Positions 27,107-34,711 of a DNA stretch of 64,000 bases are shown in pieces. Within the stretch, counting starts at the first letter, position 1. The number at the start of each line of letters is the position of its first letter. The DNA is from Pirellulaceae bacterium (GTDB taxonomy: Bacteria; Planctomycetota; Planctomycetia; Pirellulales; Pirellulaceae), in assembly GCA_026004775.1 (NCBI GenBank), contig BPJU01000021.1, positions 1 through 64,000 of the forward strand. Reading direction: 5' to 3'. The position numbers and the translations under genes were made by a program. The notes beneath the pieces were generated by a model, which searched no databases, was not told the DNA's origin, and saw only the letters and a program-made list of their open reading frames with translations.

Positions 27107-27511
27107 CTACCTCTCCTGAAGCACTTGTGCCGGCGTTTTACGCCCGAGTGCCGTTCGGTCGAAATCGGCGTCAAAACTCACAATCACAAGCCCGTGTTTT
27201 TCCGCCGCCCTGTACTGGTAAGCATCGTCAAAGTCCAGATATTCTCGTTCCATGATCTGAACCAGGGCTTCCATGTCCTCAGGGGCCAGACGAACCAGCG
27301 TGACCGCTCCGTCCACGAATGCATCCCGCACAAACCGGACGAACGCCTCACCCTTACCGAGCCGGCTCAACACAACCCCAATCGAGTGAAAGGCAAAGTC
27401 CGTGAGGCATAATTTGTAGGAGGGAGTTTGGTTCAGAAAATCCCGAACCTCTTCTGCCTTTTCTTGCTCTAAGAACCGCTCCAGCCACACGTTTGTGTCC
27501 AGAAGATACAT
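27107..27511 (-). CDS. PIN-domain toxin (VapC-like)
   Basis: 134 residues, a complete PIN domain: MYLLDTNVWLERFLE (first Asp), LTDFAFHSIG, YLDFDDAYQYRAAEKHGL (central acidic pair) and SFDADFDRTALGRKTPAQ. PIN toxins are Mg-dependent ribonucleases. It follows its antitoxin with a 3-bp gap. The pair is inside inserted DNA between duplicated arms, fitting a mobile or recently gained module. Confidence 0.92.
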   Translation of the reverse strand: MYLLDTNVWLERFLEQEKAEEVRDFLNQTPSYKLCLTDFAFHSIGVVLSRLGKGEAFVRFVRDAFVDGAVTLVRLAPEDMEALVQIMEREYLDFDDAYQYRAAEKHGLVIVSFDADFDRTALGRKTPAQVLQER

Positions 27512-27514
27512 GGC

Positions 27515-27721
27515 TCAGTCGCCTCGCCACTCTAACGCCTTTTTCTGCAAGTCAAGCGCCGTGTATTGGTGCTGGTACTCCTTCAGGGCGCCGGCCCAAT
27601 CTTGACGCAGCGGGTTGGCGGATTTCCGGGCCCACTTCTGCAGCAGGAACTCGACGAAATCGGCGACTTCTTGCTGCAATTCCGGGGGCAATTGGCGGAT
27701 AAGAGCTTCAAGCTTGTTCAT
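27515..27721 (-). CDS. DUF2281-family antitoxin
   Basis: 68 residues: MNKLEALIRQLPPELQQEVA, DFVEFLLQKWARKSANPL and a Trp-Gly containing tail. This is the DUF2281/VapB-like type that precedes PIN toxins. The N-terminal amphipathic helix is predicted to bind the toxin or DNA. aaaaggaggatagacg just before the ATG is a strong ribosome site. Probably autoregulates the pair. Confidence 0.9.
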   Translation of the reverse strand: MNKLEALIRQLPPELQQEVADFVEFLLQKWARKSANPLRQDWAGALKEYQHQYTALDLQKKALEWRGD

Positions 27722-28302
27722 CGTCTATCCTCCTTTTCTGCGCTCCAGGCGCGGGACGGATTCCACCCTTTCAATAATATAACCTCATGCATCCGCGACG
27801 TTCGGGAAGAGTCTTCTAAAACCGCTTGCTCACTGTGACGGAGTTGCCTGACGGCATTATTGCTCATTTGCCCAATATCAACCACCCGCATATCCGGCTA
27901 TGCAAAGACCGCACAAATCTGGCTGGCACGAGGCGTCTTGAGGAGGTCACCTGCCAGCACTCCTGGTGCTATGTTGGCAAGGTGCAACGGCATCCCGGCC
28001 ACCGGTGTCGTCTGGATAAGCGACTGGGCCACCGAGGCGAAGGCAAAACCGGCAAAGATCGGCACCTGGTAGCCGTTCAGCGTGGCCGTAGGGATTGGCT
28101 GCTGCACCTGGTGGGCAATTACCGGCCCGTGCTGAGAGCCGATACGGATGGCCACCCGCAGGGTGTTGCCGTTTTGTTTTGTCTCCTTCTCGGGGCGGTG
28201 ACAGCCCAAGGGTAGCGAACAAAGGTTCCGCAGTTCCCGTTTCCTCTTACCTGGAAAAGGCACACCACCGTGCTGTTTGAGCAGGTTGATCATACCGGTC
28301 TA
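27722..28302. other. inserted DNA between toxin-antitoxin pair and IS element
   Basis: 580 bp. A minus-strand ORF (27898-28293) reads GNTLRVAIRIGSQHGPVIAH and TTPVAGMPLHLANIAPGV like protein sequence, but has no start with a ribosome site and no domain I recognise; its 5' end is at the IS border. Probably a fragment cut by the IS. Confidence 0.4.
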
Positions 28303-28373
28303 AGTAGCTTTGCGGTATTCGGCATCGCTCGCAAGGTCAGTTGTAGATTGATCTTGCGTAAGTTGACAAAAAA

Positions 28374-28433
28374 ATAGAGATTTCCTCGGGGGCAGTTGTA
28401 TACGGTTCCCATGCACTTGGAGGAAATCTCTAT
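28374..28433 (+). promoter_or_regulatory. hairpin covering the transposase ribosome site and start codon
   Basis: Perfect 14-bp inverted repeat: ATAGAGATTTCCTC (28374-28387) and GAGGAAATCTCTAT (28420-28433) with a 32-nt loop. The right arm contains the SD GGAGG core and runs into the ATG at 28432. Transcripts entering from outside would fold and mask the start. Confidence 0.8.
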
Positions 28434-29235
28434 GACAAGGAGGTTACTGCGTTTAGGCTCCGGGATCAAGTGGAAGTTGCGTAAACTGCGTCGCGAGACG
28501 AAGGACAATCTACGTCCGACCTGGACGCTGGAACTGCTGGTGGCCGTGACGGCGCAGCAAACCGGAGTAAAGGTTCACATCTCTACGCTGTGGCGTGTCT
28601 TACGTATGATCAAGGCACGGCGTGGTCGCCCGAAGCCGGTGGCGATCTGTCGCATGCCGGAAAAGGCGAAGAAAAGGCGTGTGGCGTATCTGCGACGTCT
28701 GGCAGCCACCAAGAATCGGGGCGAGCATGTGTTCTATGTGGATGAAGTGGACATTCATTTGAACCCGAAAATTGGACCGGATTGGATGCTACCTGGACAG
28801 CAAAAGCAAGTCGTCACTCCCGGCAAGAACCAGAAGTGCTATATGGCGGGTGCTTTAGATGCTCGGACACAGAAGTTGATTTGGACCGGTGGGACGCACA
28901 AGAACAGTGGCTTGTTCCTCTCCCTGGTTCGGAAATTACTGGAGTTGTTCCCGAAAGCCAAACGGATCCATTTGATACTGGACAATTTTAAAATCCATAA
29001 GAGCAAGCAGACCCAACAGTTCCTACGGCAGCTGCGCGGGCGTGTCCGATTACACTTCTTGCCACCTTACTGTCCGGACGCGAATCGCATCGAGCGCGTA
29101 TGGCGTGACCTGCATGATAATGTGACGCGTAACCACCAACGCCGCAGCATGGATGAATTAGTAGGTAACGTGCTTCGTTATCTTGAGGACCGTAACTCGC
29201 GTGGCTCCCAAGGGTTGACTCGTATCGCCGCCTAA
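28432..29235 (+). CDS. IS630-family transposase
   Basis: 267 residues from the ATG at 28432, which has ggaggaaatctct upstream (frame open to 28396). DDE residues are visible: HVFYVDEVDIHLNP, RIHLILDNFKIHKS and PPYCPDANRIERVWRDLH. The usual N-terminal HTH is short (LRPTWTLELLVAVTAQQTGV), giving a product smaller than the typical 340 residues. No frameshift, so it may be active. Right TIR starts 11 bp after the stop. Confidence 0.94.
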   Translation: MTRRLLRLGSGIKWKLRKLRRETKDNLRPTWTLELLVAVTAQQTGVKVHISTLWRVLRMIKARRGRPKPVAICRMPEKAKKRRVAYLRRLAATKNRGEHVFYVDEVDIHLNPKIGPDWMLPGQQKQVVTPGKNQKCYMAGALDARTQKLIWTGGTHKNSGLFLSLVRKLLELFPKAKRIHLILDNFKIHKSKQTQQFLRQLRGRVRLHFLPPYCPDANRIERVWRDLHDNVTRNHQRRSMDELVGNVLRYLEDRNSRGSQGLTRIAA

Positions 29236-29271
29236 ACGGTCGACATGATGCCAAATTGTGCAAAGCTATTT

Positions 29272-29462
29272 AGAGCCTTGGATGCTTCGTCCGGAGCGTT
29301 TTTCTCCAAAGCTGCATTGACTGCCTGTACGGCCTGAGCAGGTGTTTGCTGCGCCGGCAACTTGGACGCAGCCAGTGTCCATAGGCCGCATACCGCAACA
29401 GCAACGACGATTCGATCCCAGAAACGGAAACGGCCCACAGGGCTGGAAACGAAAAATTCCAC
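29272..29462 (-). pseudogene. truncated 5' copy of tlpA
   Basis: Keeps the GTG start with its aaaggagg ribosome site and the signal peptide (RIVVAVAVCGLWTLAASKL), then 25 residues of mature protein to SKAL. It is cut by the IS630 right end; translation would run into the IS and stop at 29232. It shows that tlpA formerly followed the 29784-30806 gene. Confidence 0.88.
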
Positions 29463-29783
29463 GAGTCGGCCTCCTTTTGGTGAAAGGCATCCACCAGACG
29501 CACCAGCTTGACTCCCCACCGGAGCCTATTCACCCCCGGTTCGGCTTGGCCATGATGCGGTGCTTGCAGGACGCCCCGGCCCAGTCCACGGCTGGCAAAC
29601 TGCCCATAGTGTAGCCGGGAGTGGAAGCGAAAAGCAACCGTCCGCGCTCGAAAGATCCGCCGCTGGTGTCCGCACTTGCTGGACAGAGCCGTATTCCAGT
29701 ACTTCCGGCAATTGCCGTCTCCAGGGACTACGGGCGATCGGTTTTTTTGAACTGTTGTAAAAATGTTGTAATGATACGGCGCG
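29463..29783. other. intergenic leader within the duplication
   Basis: About 320 bp between the membrane-protein gene and the truncated tlpA. It contains a conserved noncoding stretch also present at 26300-26622. It includes a T-rich GGTTTTTTTGAACTG. No gene seen. Confidence 0.5.
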
Positions 29784-30806
29784 TCAGGTCGCTGTTCGTC
29801 TTAGCCTTGACCATACCAGCAATAGTGCGCCCGCCAGCAAAAACACCAGTCCACCCATGAGCCAAAACCACGGCAGCACCGAAGGTTCCTTGGGGTTCGG
29901 CGGCTCGGGAAGTCCGAACGCGGTAAGATAGAACTCGGACGGATCGGGGGCCTTGTCGGTAACGTATTGAAATGCAAGTTTATCCTCAGCGATAACCGCA
30001 CCATCGGAAGCTCGCACGGACTTCCATGAGGTTCGCACCAACCGATTACCGTCGTATGTGTGTTCCTGGATTACCTGGTATTTTTCTCCATTGAACACGG
30101 AGGTGCCTGCAAAACGGAGCAAGCGGTAATGGTTTTTCGGATCCAAATCCAGCGTACGGGGGCCTTCCAGGAACAAGCTGCACCCCTTGCCACGTTCCGC
30201 TTCCGCATCCCATTGGCACTGGCAGCGAACGAATCGAGCATTGCCCTCTTGAATTTCTTCCGCGCCAAGCCATTGGAAACTGGGATGATGCACCAGTTCA
30301 GGAAGCGGCAGGCAGGCAATCATGATCGGTTTGTACACGATGTCGGTAGAAAGCACATTCAGCGTATTCCATTCGGCTGCCTCGAGCGGTCGGCTGGGGT
30401 CTAGCGCGCGCAGTCTGGCCAGTCGATAGGGTCCGTTGCGGTTGGTGGCATTGAGTTCGAATGCGTAGCGGTCGTTCACTCCGAGCACCCGCACCACCGG
30501 CATTTGCCCAGGACCGCTTTGCCGCTGAGAGGTCGCGTCTTCCAAGATAAACAGGCGATGGGTACCGCGAACCTTGCTTTCTTGAAAAGAGGGCGCCCCC
30601 GGGTTCGCGGCAGTGCCCGTGACATGTAACAGCTGCCGCTCTTCTACGAGGCGTTTCCATCCGATAGGTGCTTCGCGGCGCACGGTCTCCAACAGCGGTG
30701 TCGATTCTTGCGCCGACGTGATGACCTCCAACAGCAGCATTGACAGAAAACTAATACCACCGACGAATCGGTATACACCCTGGAATCCAGTGACGGACGA
30801 TTTCAT
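29784..30806 (-). CDS. secreted/membrane protein of unknown function
   Basis: 340 residues. A signal segment (FLSMLLLEVITSAQ), a large extracytoplasmic domain rich in beta-type sequence, and a C-terminal membrane helix (FWLMGGLVFLLAGALLLVW) followed by SRLRRTAT. No family recognised. gggggaatgtctc precedes the ATG. It is third in a run with the MauE-like gene and the Cys-rich peptide, 46 bp after the peptide stop. The C-terminal anchor suggests a membrane-tethered helper or sensor. Its last 134 bp exist as a truncated second copy. Confidence 0.7.
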   Translation of the reverse strand: MKSSVTGFQGVYRFVGGISFLSMLLLEVITSAQESTPLLETVRREAPIGWKRLVEERQLLHVTGTAANPGAPSFQESKVRGTHRLFILEDATSQRQSGPGQMPVVRVLGVNDRYAFELNATNRNGPYRLARLRALDPSRPLEAAEWNTLNVLSTDIVYKPIMIACLPLPELVHHPSFQWLGAEEIQEGNARFVRCQCQWDAEAERGKGCSLFLEGPRTLDLDPKNHYRLLRFAGTSVFNGEKYQVIQEHTYDGNRLVRTSWKSVRASDGAVIAEDKLAFQYVTDKAPDPSEFYLTAFGLPEPPNPKEPSVLPWFWLMGGLVFLLAGALLLVWSRLRRTAT

Positions 30807-30852
30807 GAGACATTCCCCCGTTTACCAAGATTACGGACAAATAGTTAGCTAG

Positions 30853-31227
30853 TTAGCCTTGGCACTCGCACGAGGTAGTTTGTCCTATCCGTCGGCAGGT
30901 GCAGCCAATACAAGTCCAGCCTGGCGGAGGAGTCGGATTCGAGCAGGGGGCGTTCGGGTTGCCCACACACTGAGGCAAGTTGATGTCATTGCCGCATTGA
31001 GAAAAGGGGCCCAACCAAGCGCAACACGATACGCCCTGCCCGAACCCGGCATCGCATCTACCGCCGCAATTCCCCCCGCCTCCTCCGCCCACGGGCGGCT
31101 GCGCGACCGGCTCATCAATCGGGTCTTGGCCGAGCGAAATATCACTCATTAGACACACGTGGATTGTAAAGAAGGCTGAAGCGACAATCAACAAAAGTGT
31201 ACCGAGTTCTTGCAGCTTGCTCGACAT
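30853..31227 (-). CDS. small secreted protein with 12 cysteines
   Basis: 124 residues. Signal peptide LGTLLLIVASAFFTIHVCLM, a Pro/Gly-rich linker (PPVGGGGGG), then about 80 residues with 12 cysteines including CC, CIGCTC and CEC. The even number and density point to disulfide bonds formed after export. aaaggagcgtgcgtt precedes the ATG at 31227. It lies 42 bp after the MauE-like gene and 46 bp before a membrane-protein gene. Candidate roles: disulfide-stabilised structural or toxin-like peptide, or a metal/cofactor protein like methylamine dehydrogenase small subunit, which also has six disulfides. No homology identified. Confidence 0.8.
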   Translation of the reverse strand: MSSKLQELGTLLLIVASAFFTIHVCLMSDISLGQDPIDEPVAQPPVGGGGGGNCGGRCDAGFGQGVSCCAWLGPFSQCGNDINLPQCVGNPNAPCSNPTPPPGWTCIGCTCRRIGQTTSCECQG

Positions 31228-31269
31228 AACGCACGCTCCTTTACGTAAAGGCACAAACAACCGCTCACG

Positions 31270-32091
31270 TTATCCGGAACACCCCCTCGCGTAACCGACC
31301 AAAAACGGTTGAACTGGGTCGTCCGTAAACAGAAAGTATCGACGTACGAAACACGCACGCCCGCTTGGAAAACGGATACCTACCCGTATCTGTACCTCAC
31401 CGTTACCAGGAACGTCCGCCGGAAGGCCCCCAAAGTTCACGCCTCCGCTATCGCTCGTACCGCCTATAATGGAAAATCGCTGCGATCCGTTATTTGCTAT
31501 TGTAATATTTTCCCATCGCCACACCGATGCCTGCTGTTTCCCGAGGGATAGCACAAGCGGCTCCAGATGTAGATGATCGCCGCGGAGAGAGGCCAAGGCT
31601 CGGATAGGGGAGACGCTTCCCAAGACATAACTTATTCCCAACGGCATAAATGAGAAAAACAGCAGCATACCCGATACGACAATTTGTCTGGCCGAGCACA
31701 CTCTTGGAATCGGTCGGACGTACAACAAAGAGCCGACAACAACGAAATCGATCGTCAAAGTCAACGCAGGAGGAAGTTCGGCCTTTCCAAAGCACGGACA
31801 ACTTGTTACTCCGTACAGCGTCATCCAGGACGACGCAAGTAGTGCTCCGGCAAAAAAGCCGATTGCCGCTAGCCACGCACAAGAACCGTAGACGCCGACC
31901 GTTAACCAAATACCAATTGTCAATTCGGTGAGCGCCAGCCCCATCAACTGTCTAGGGTCGGGCAAAAGAAACGTGCTATGGCCGCGCCACGCTGCCGTAA
32001 GCTTCAAAGTAGCGGTTACGAGCAGAAGAACCCCCAACCCCTTCGACAAAATGTCCCACCTCTTGGTTCGAAGTTCTCTTTTATCGCTCAT
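31270..32091 (-). CDS. MauE-like membrane protein with C-terminal DUF1573-like domain
   Basis: 273 residues. Four to five membrane helices (LGVLLLVTATLKLTAA, LMGLALTELTIGIWLTVGVY, LAAIGFFAGALLASSWMTL, a helix near TIDFVVVGSLLYV, and VVSGMLLFFSFMPLGISYVL). A CPCFG motif lies between helices 3 and 4, as in MauE/DoxX-type thiol-oxidising proteins. The last 90 residues are an Ig-like DUF1573-type domain (ITIANNGSQRFSIIGG, ADVPGNGEVQIRV). Expected role: disulfide formation in the secreted partner. ATG at 32091 is preferred; an ATG at 32118 also fits. First gene of a three-gene operon. Confidence 0.8.
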   Translation of the reverse strand: MSDKRELRTKRWDILSKGLGVLLLVTATLKLTAAWRGHSTFLLPDPRQLMGLALTELTIGIWLTVGVYGSCAWLAAIGFFAGALLASSWMTLYGVTSCPCFGKAELPPALTLTIDFVVVGSLLYVRPIPRVCSARQIVVSGMLLFFSFMPLGISYVLGSVSPIRALASLRGDHLHLEPLVLSLGKQQASVWRWENITIANNGSQRFSIIGGTSDSGGVNFGGLPADVPGNGEVQIRVGIRFPSGRACFVRRYFLFTDDPVQPFLVGYARGCSG

Positions 32092-32124
32092 GGTGTCCTG
32101 TGCCCTTTGGTTTAACACAAAGCC

Positions 32125-32208
32125 GAATATTGCGAGCAGAATATTGCGAGCAGAATATTGCGAGCAGAATATTGCGAGCAGAATATTGCGAGCAGAATAT
32201 TGCGAGCA
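32125..32208. repeat. six perfect 14-bp tandem repeats
   Basis: GAATATTGCGAGCA repeated six times without a mismatch. The array lies 33 bp upstream of the MauE-like start (7 bp from the alternative start). Fourteen is not a multiple of three and the array is outside the gene. Copy number may vary, changing leader or promoter spacing, or the units may be binding sites (each has AATATT). Confidence 0.97.
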
Positions 32209-32594
32209 TTTTTGCCCGGTATTCCGCGGCTGTCAAGTATCCCGTCTTGGTTAGGGTATAAATCTCCCCTGTGCGAACCTCAGTCGGCCCGGATATGAAA
32301 TGGGACACGCGACATCGCCCTCATTCTGGGAGCACGACTTACGGCGAGCTTTGCACGTTGCACTACGGATCGGTAACCGCGTGGTTGAACGGCAGCCAGT
32401 CAAAGGAATCGTGCAGCCCAGTGGGCAGCCCGCTGGTGGTCCGGAATCAGAGGTACTTGGGATAGCCCGCGCGGAATTTTCCCTCATGGACGCTGGACCG
32501 CCGAAACTAGCGTTGTCGAACGGGGTTAGAGTAAAATGGAGCGGTGTCGGGAGGTGGCCAGGATACAGGTGGCGATTAGCAGGGATCACCGACC
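32209..32594. other. divergent upstream region
   Basis: About 390 bp between the MauE-like operon and the EF-hand gene, holding both promoters. Overlapping ORFs here (e.g. 32251-32607) lack homology. Confidence 0.45.
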
Positions 32595-34613
32595 ATGAAT
32601 AGGACATGGAGTTGCGGCGTTGCCGTCTTGGTTGTTGTTACTCTTTTGGCCGGTACAGCGTTAGGGCAGTTTTCTCGCGGCGATCGTGACCGCGGATCCG
32701 GCGATGAGCGAGGTCGCGAGGGGAATCCGGGTCCAGGCCGCGAAGGTTTTCGTGGTGGTGAAGGTTTCGGCGGTTTTCGTGGCGGTGAGGGCTTTGGCGG
32801 CTTTCGCGGTGGTGAAGGCTTCGGCGGATTCCGCGGTGGGTTCCCGGGTGCTCCGGAAGGGCCGTTTCCCGGAGGCGGATTCCCGGGCGGTCGTGGTGGG
32901 CCCCCAGGAGGAGGTCCGCCGGGCGGGGGGCCCTTCGGCGGTGGACCGCCGGGGGGATTCTTTGGCGGAAGTCCCGTCGAGTTCTTGCAGCGATTCGACC
33001 GCAATGGGAACGGTATTCTGGAACCGGACGAGACGGAAGGGCGAGCCCGATTCTTTCTGGAACGGATGACGTCCGGCATCAGCGGCGTGGACTTGGACCG
33101 GCCCATCCCCATCGATCGACTGGCTCGTGCGCTGGAACGCATGCGGGACGAGCGTTCGCGAGGGGAGTCGCGGGGCGATCGCGAAGCGAATTCCGCCAGT
33201 TCGTCTGGTTCCGGCGCCGAACCTTTGGTACCGGGTTTTGACATCGTGATCGACTTGCCACCCGTGCCGGGTTTCGGTTCGGACGCAGCCGCCGTGCTAG
33301 TGAAGATTGAAGAAGGCGATCGGCGGCAAGCCGAAGAGCGGATGCGTCGCTACGATCGCAACGTCGACGGTTTTCTGTCCAAAGAAGAACTTCAGGAGGG
33401 CCGCTGGTCGGATGACCCGATGCAGTATGACCGCAATCGTGATGGCCGGCTGTCGGTCGACGAGTTGGCGATGCGGTATGCCCGCCGGCGGATCAACGAG
33501 GCCTCGTCTCGAAGTACGAGTTCCAATAATTCCTCCTCGGCACAAAAACCGGCACAAAAATTCTACATACCCTCATCGTCGTCCGGCAGTGGTTCAGGGG
33601 CAGGCACATCCGGTGCTGCGTCCAATGGGAATCCGCCCGACGAGCGGGCCGTGCGGGTGGCGGAGTTCATGATGCGGCGGATGGATGCGAATGGTAACGG
33701 GCGTTTGGAGCGGGATGAATGGGGGGAGATGATCGGTGATGGATCGAGCTTCGATCTTAATCGCGATGGGGTAATTGATCGAGACGAAATGGTGCGAGCC
33801 ATTACGGCGCGGAGTATGGGCGGAGGTTTCTTCTCGCCCCGAGGTGACTCCGAGCGGGGGCGGGGCGAGGGCGGTGACCGAGGAGGTTTTTTCTTTTCTC
33901 GAGGTGGCGAGGGCGAACGGCGCGACCGGCGCTCGGACAACTCCGGGCCTCGCTTCTTTACGCCAAGAGCGTCGAACGCCACCGGCTCCACAAATTCCAG
34001 TTCTCCCACTCCAGTGGTGGATTTGACACAAAACCGCCTCACTCCCCTGGAACGGCTCCAGCAATCAGAACTGGCTCGTGAATTGCCCGACTGGTTCTTC
34101 CGATCCGATGCCGACCAGGATGGTCAGATAGCGATGCACGAGTTTTCGGCAAGCTGGTCGGATGAAGTGGTGGCCGACTATTTCAAGTTCGACTTGAACC
34201 AGGACGGGGTCATTACCGCTCAAGAGTGCGTAACGGCAGTGCGCAGCGGAGCGACCCGCTCAGCCGGCTCCGCCACGTCGCAGGGTGGCGGCGGCTTCTT
34301 TTCGCGGCGCTCCTCCGATAATGCATCAGCGAGTTCGTCAGGCGATGGTTCACAGCAAGCCGGCACCAATTCGGACTCCGCAGCCAACGCTGCCAACCCA
34401 TCGAGCTCTACTACCCCGTCGAGCGGTTCCTCAGGGGCCGATCGGTACCTTCAGTATGCGCAGGGTATCATCCGCAAGTACGATCGCAACCGTGACGGGG
34501 TATTGGACCGCACCGAATGGACCGAGCTATCGGGTGACCCTTCCCGAGCCGATCAAGACGGTGACGGCAAGATTACGGCCGAAGAGTACGCCCGCTTCTT
34601 GTCGAGGCGTTAA
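32595..34613 (+). CDS. secreted Gly-rich protein with nine EF-hand motifs
   Basis: 672 residues. Signal peptide CGVAVLVVVTLLAGTALGQ. Residues 40-120 are Gly/Phe/Arg/Pro-rich with three 9-residue repeats GGEGFGGFR. Nine EF-hand loops follow: DRNGNGILEPDE, DRNVDGFLSKEE, DRNRDGRLSVDE, DANGNGRLERDE, DLNRDGVIDRDE, DADQDGQIAMHE, DLNQDGVITAQE, DRNRDGVLDRTE and DQDGDGKITAEE. They are separated by Ser/Asn-rich linkers. It should bind calcium outside the cytoplasm, with a structural or adhesive role. ATG just before the signal peptide. The antisense frame is open but has no homology. Confidence 0.9.
   Translation: MNRTWSCGVAVLVVVTLLAGTALGQFSRGDRDRGSGDERGREGNPGPGREGFRGGEGFGGFRGGEGFGGFRGGEGFGGFRGGFPGAPEGPFPGGGFPGGRGGPPGGGPPGGGPFGGGPPGGFFGGSPVEFLQRFDRNGNGILEPDETEGRARFFLERMTSGISGVDLDRPIPIDRLARALERMRDERSRGESRGDREANSASSSGSGAEPLVPGFDIVIDLPPVPGFGSDAAAVLVKIEEGDRRQAEERMRRYDRNVDGFLSKEELQEGRWSDDPMQYDRNRDGRLSVDELAMRYARRRINEASSRSTSSNNSSSAQKPAQKFYIPSSSSGSGSGAGTSGAASNGNPPDERAVRVAEFMMRRMDANGNGRLERDEWGEMIGDGSSFDLNRDGVIDRDEMVRAITARSMGGGFFSPRGDSERGRGEGGDRGGFFFSRGGEGERRDRRSDNSGPRFFTPRASNATGSTNSSSPTPVVDLTQNRLTPLERLQQSELARELPDWFFRSDADQDGQIAMHEFSASWSDEVVADYFKFDLNQDGVITAQECVTAVRSGATRSAGSATSQGGGGFFSRRSSDNASASSSGDGSQQAGTNSDSAANAANPSSSTTPSSGSSGADRYLQYAQGIIRKYDRNRDGVLDRTEWTELSGDPSRADQDGDGKITAEEYARFLSRR
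32754..32834. repeat. three 27-bp in-frame repeats
   Basis: Codes three GGEGFGGFR units (residues 54-80 of the EF-hand protein), differing only at third positions. In-frame expansion or contraction would not break the gene. Confidence 0.85.
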
Positions 34614-34711
34614 CAGTCGCCCAAAAAGCGGGACGAATGCGGGGCACAGAGAGTCAAAAAGTTCCGCCGTGAAGCACCGTGCAGGCGCGCTGACCCAGTT
34701 CCCGCACCTGC

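Larger units (their letters stand above)
28303..29270 (+). mobile_element. IS630-family insertion sequence, complete
   Basis: 968 bp. Terminal inverted repeats of 24 bp (28303-28326 and 29247-29270) agree at 19 positions; both share TAGCTTTGC and GGCATC. It is flanked by TA on each side (28301-28302 and 29271-29272), the target duplication of the IS630/Tc1 group. A single transposase gene fills it. The right TA touches the right copy of the 0.65-kb duplication, so the IS entered after that junction existed or helped create it. Confidence 0.93.
29272..29917. repeat. right copy of 0.65-kb duplicated segment
   Basis: Counterpart of 26109-26756. Contains a truncated tlpA 5' end, the intergenic leader and the intact 3' end of the membrane-protein gene. 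Starts directly at the TA that borders the IS630 element. Confidence 0.92.

Noticed and set aside
32125-32208. CRISPR array
   Set aside because: 14-bp units without spacers and no cas genes.
32576-33244. Pro-rich ORF antisense to the EF-hand gene
   Set aside because: Mirror of the Gly-rich repeat region.
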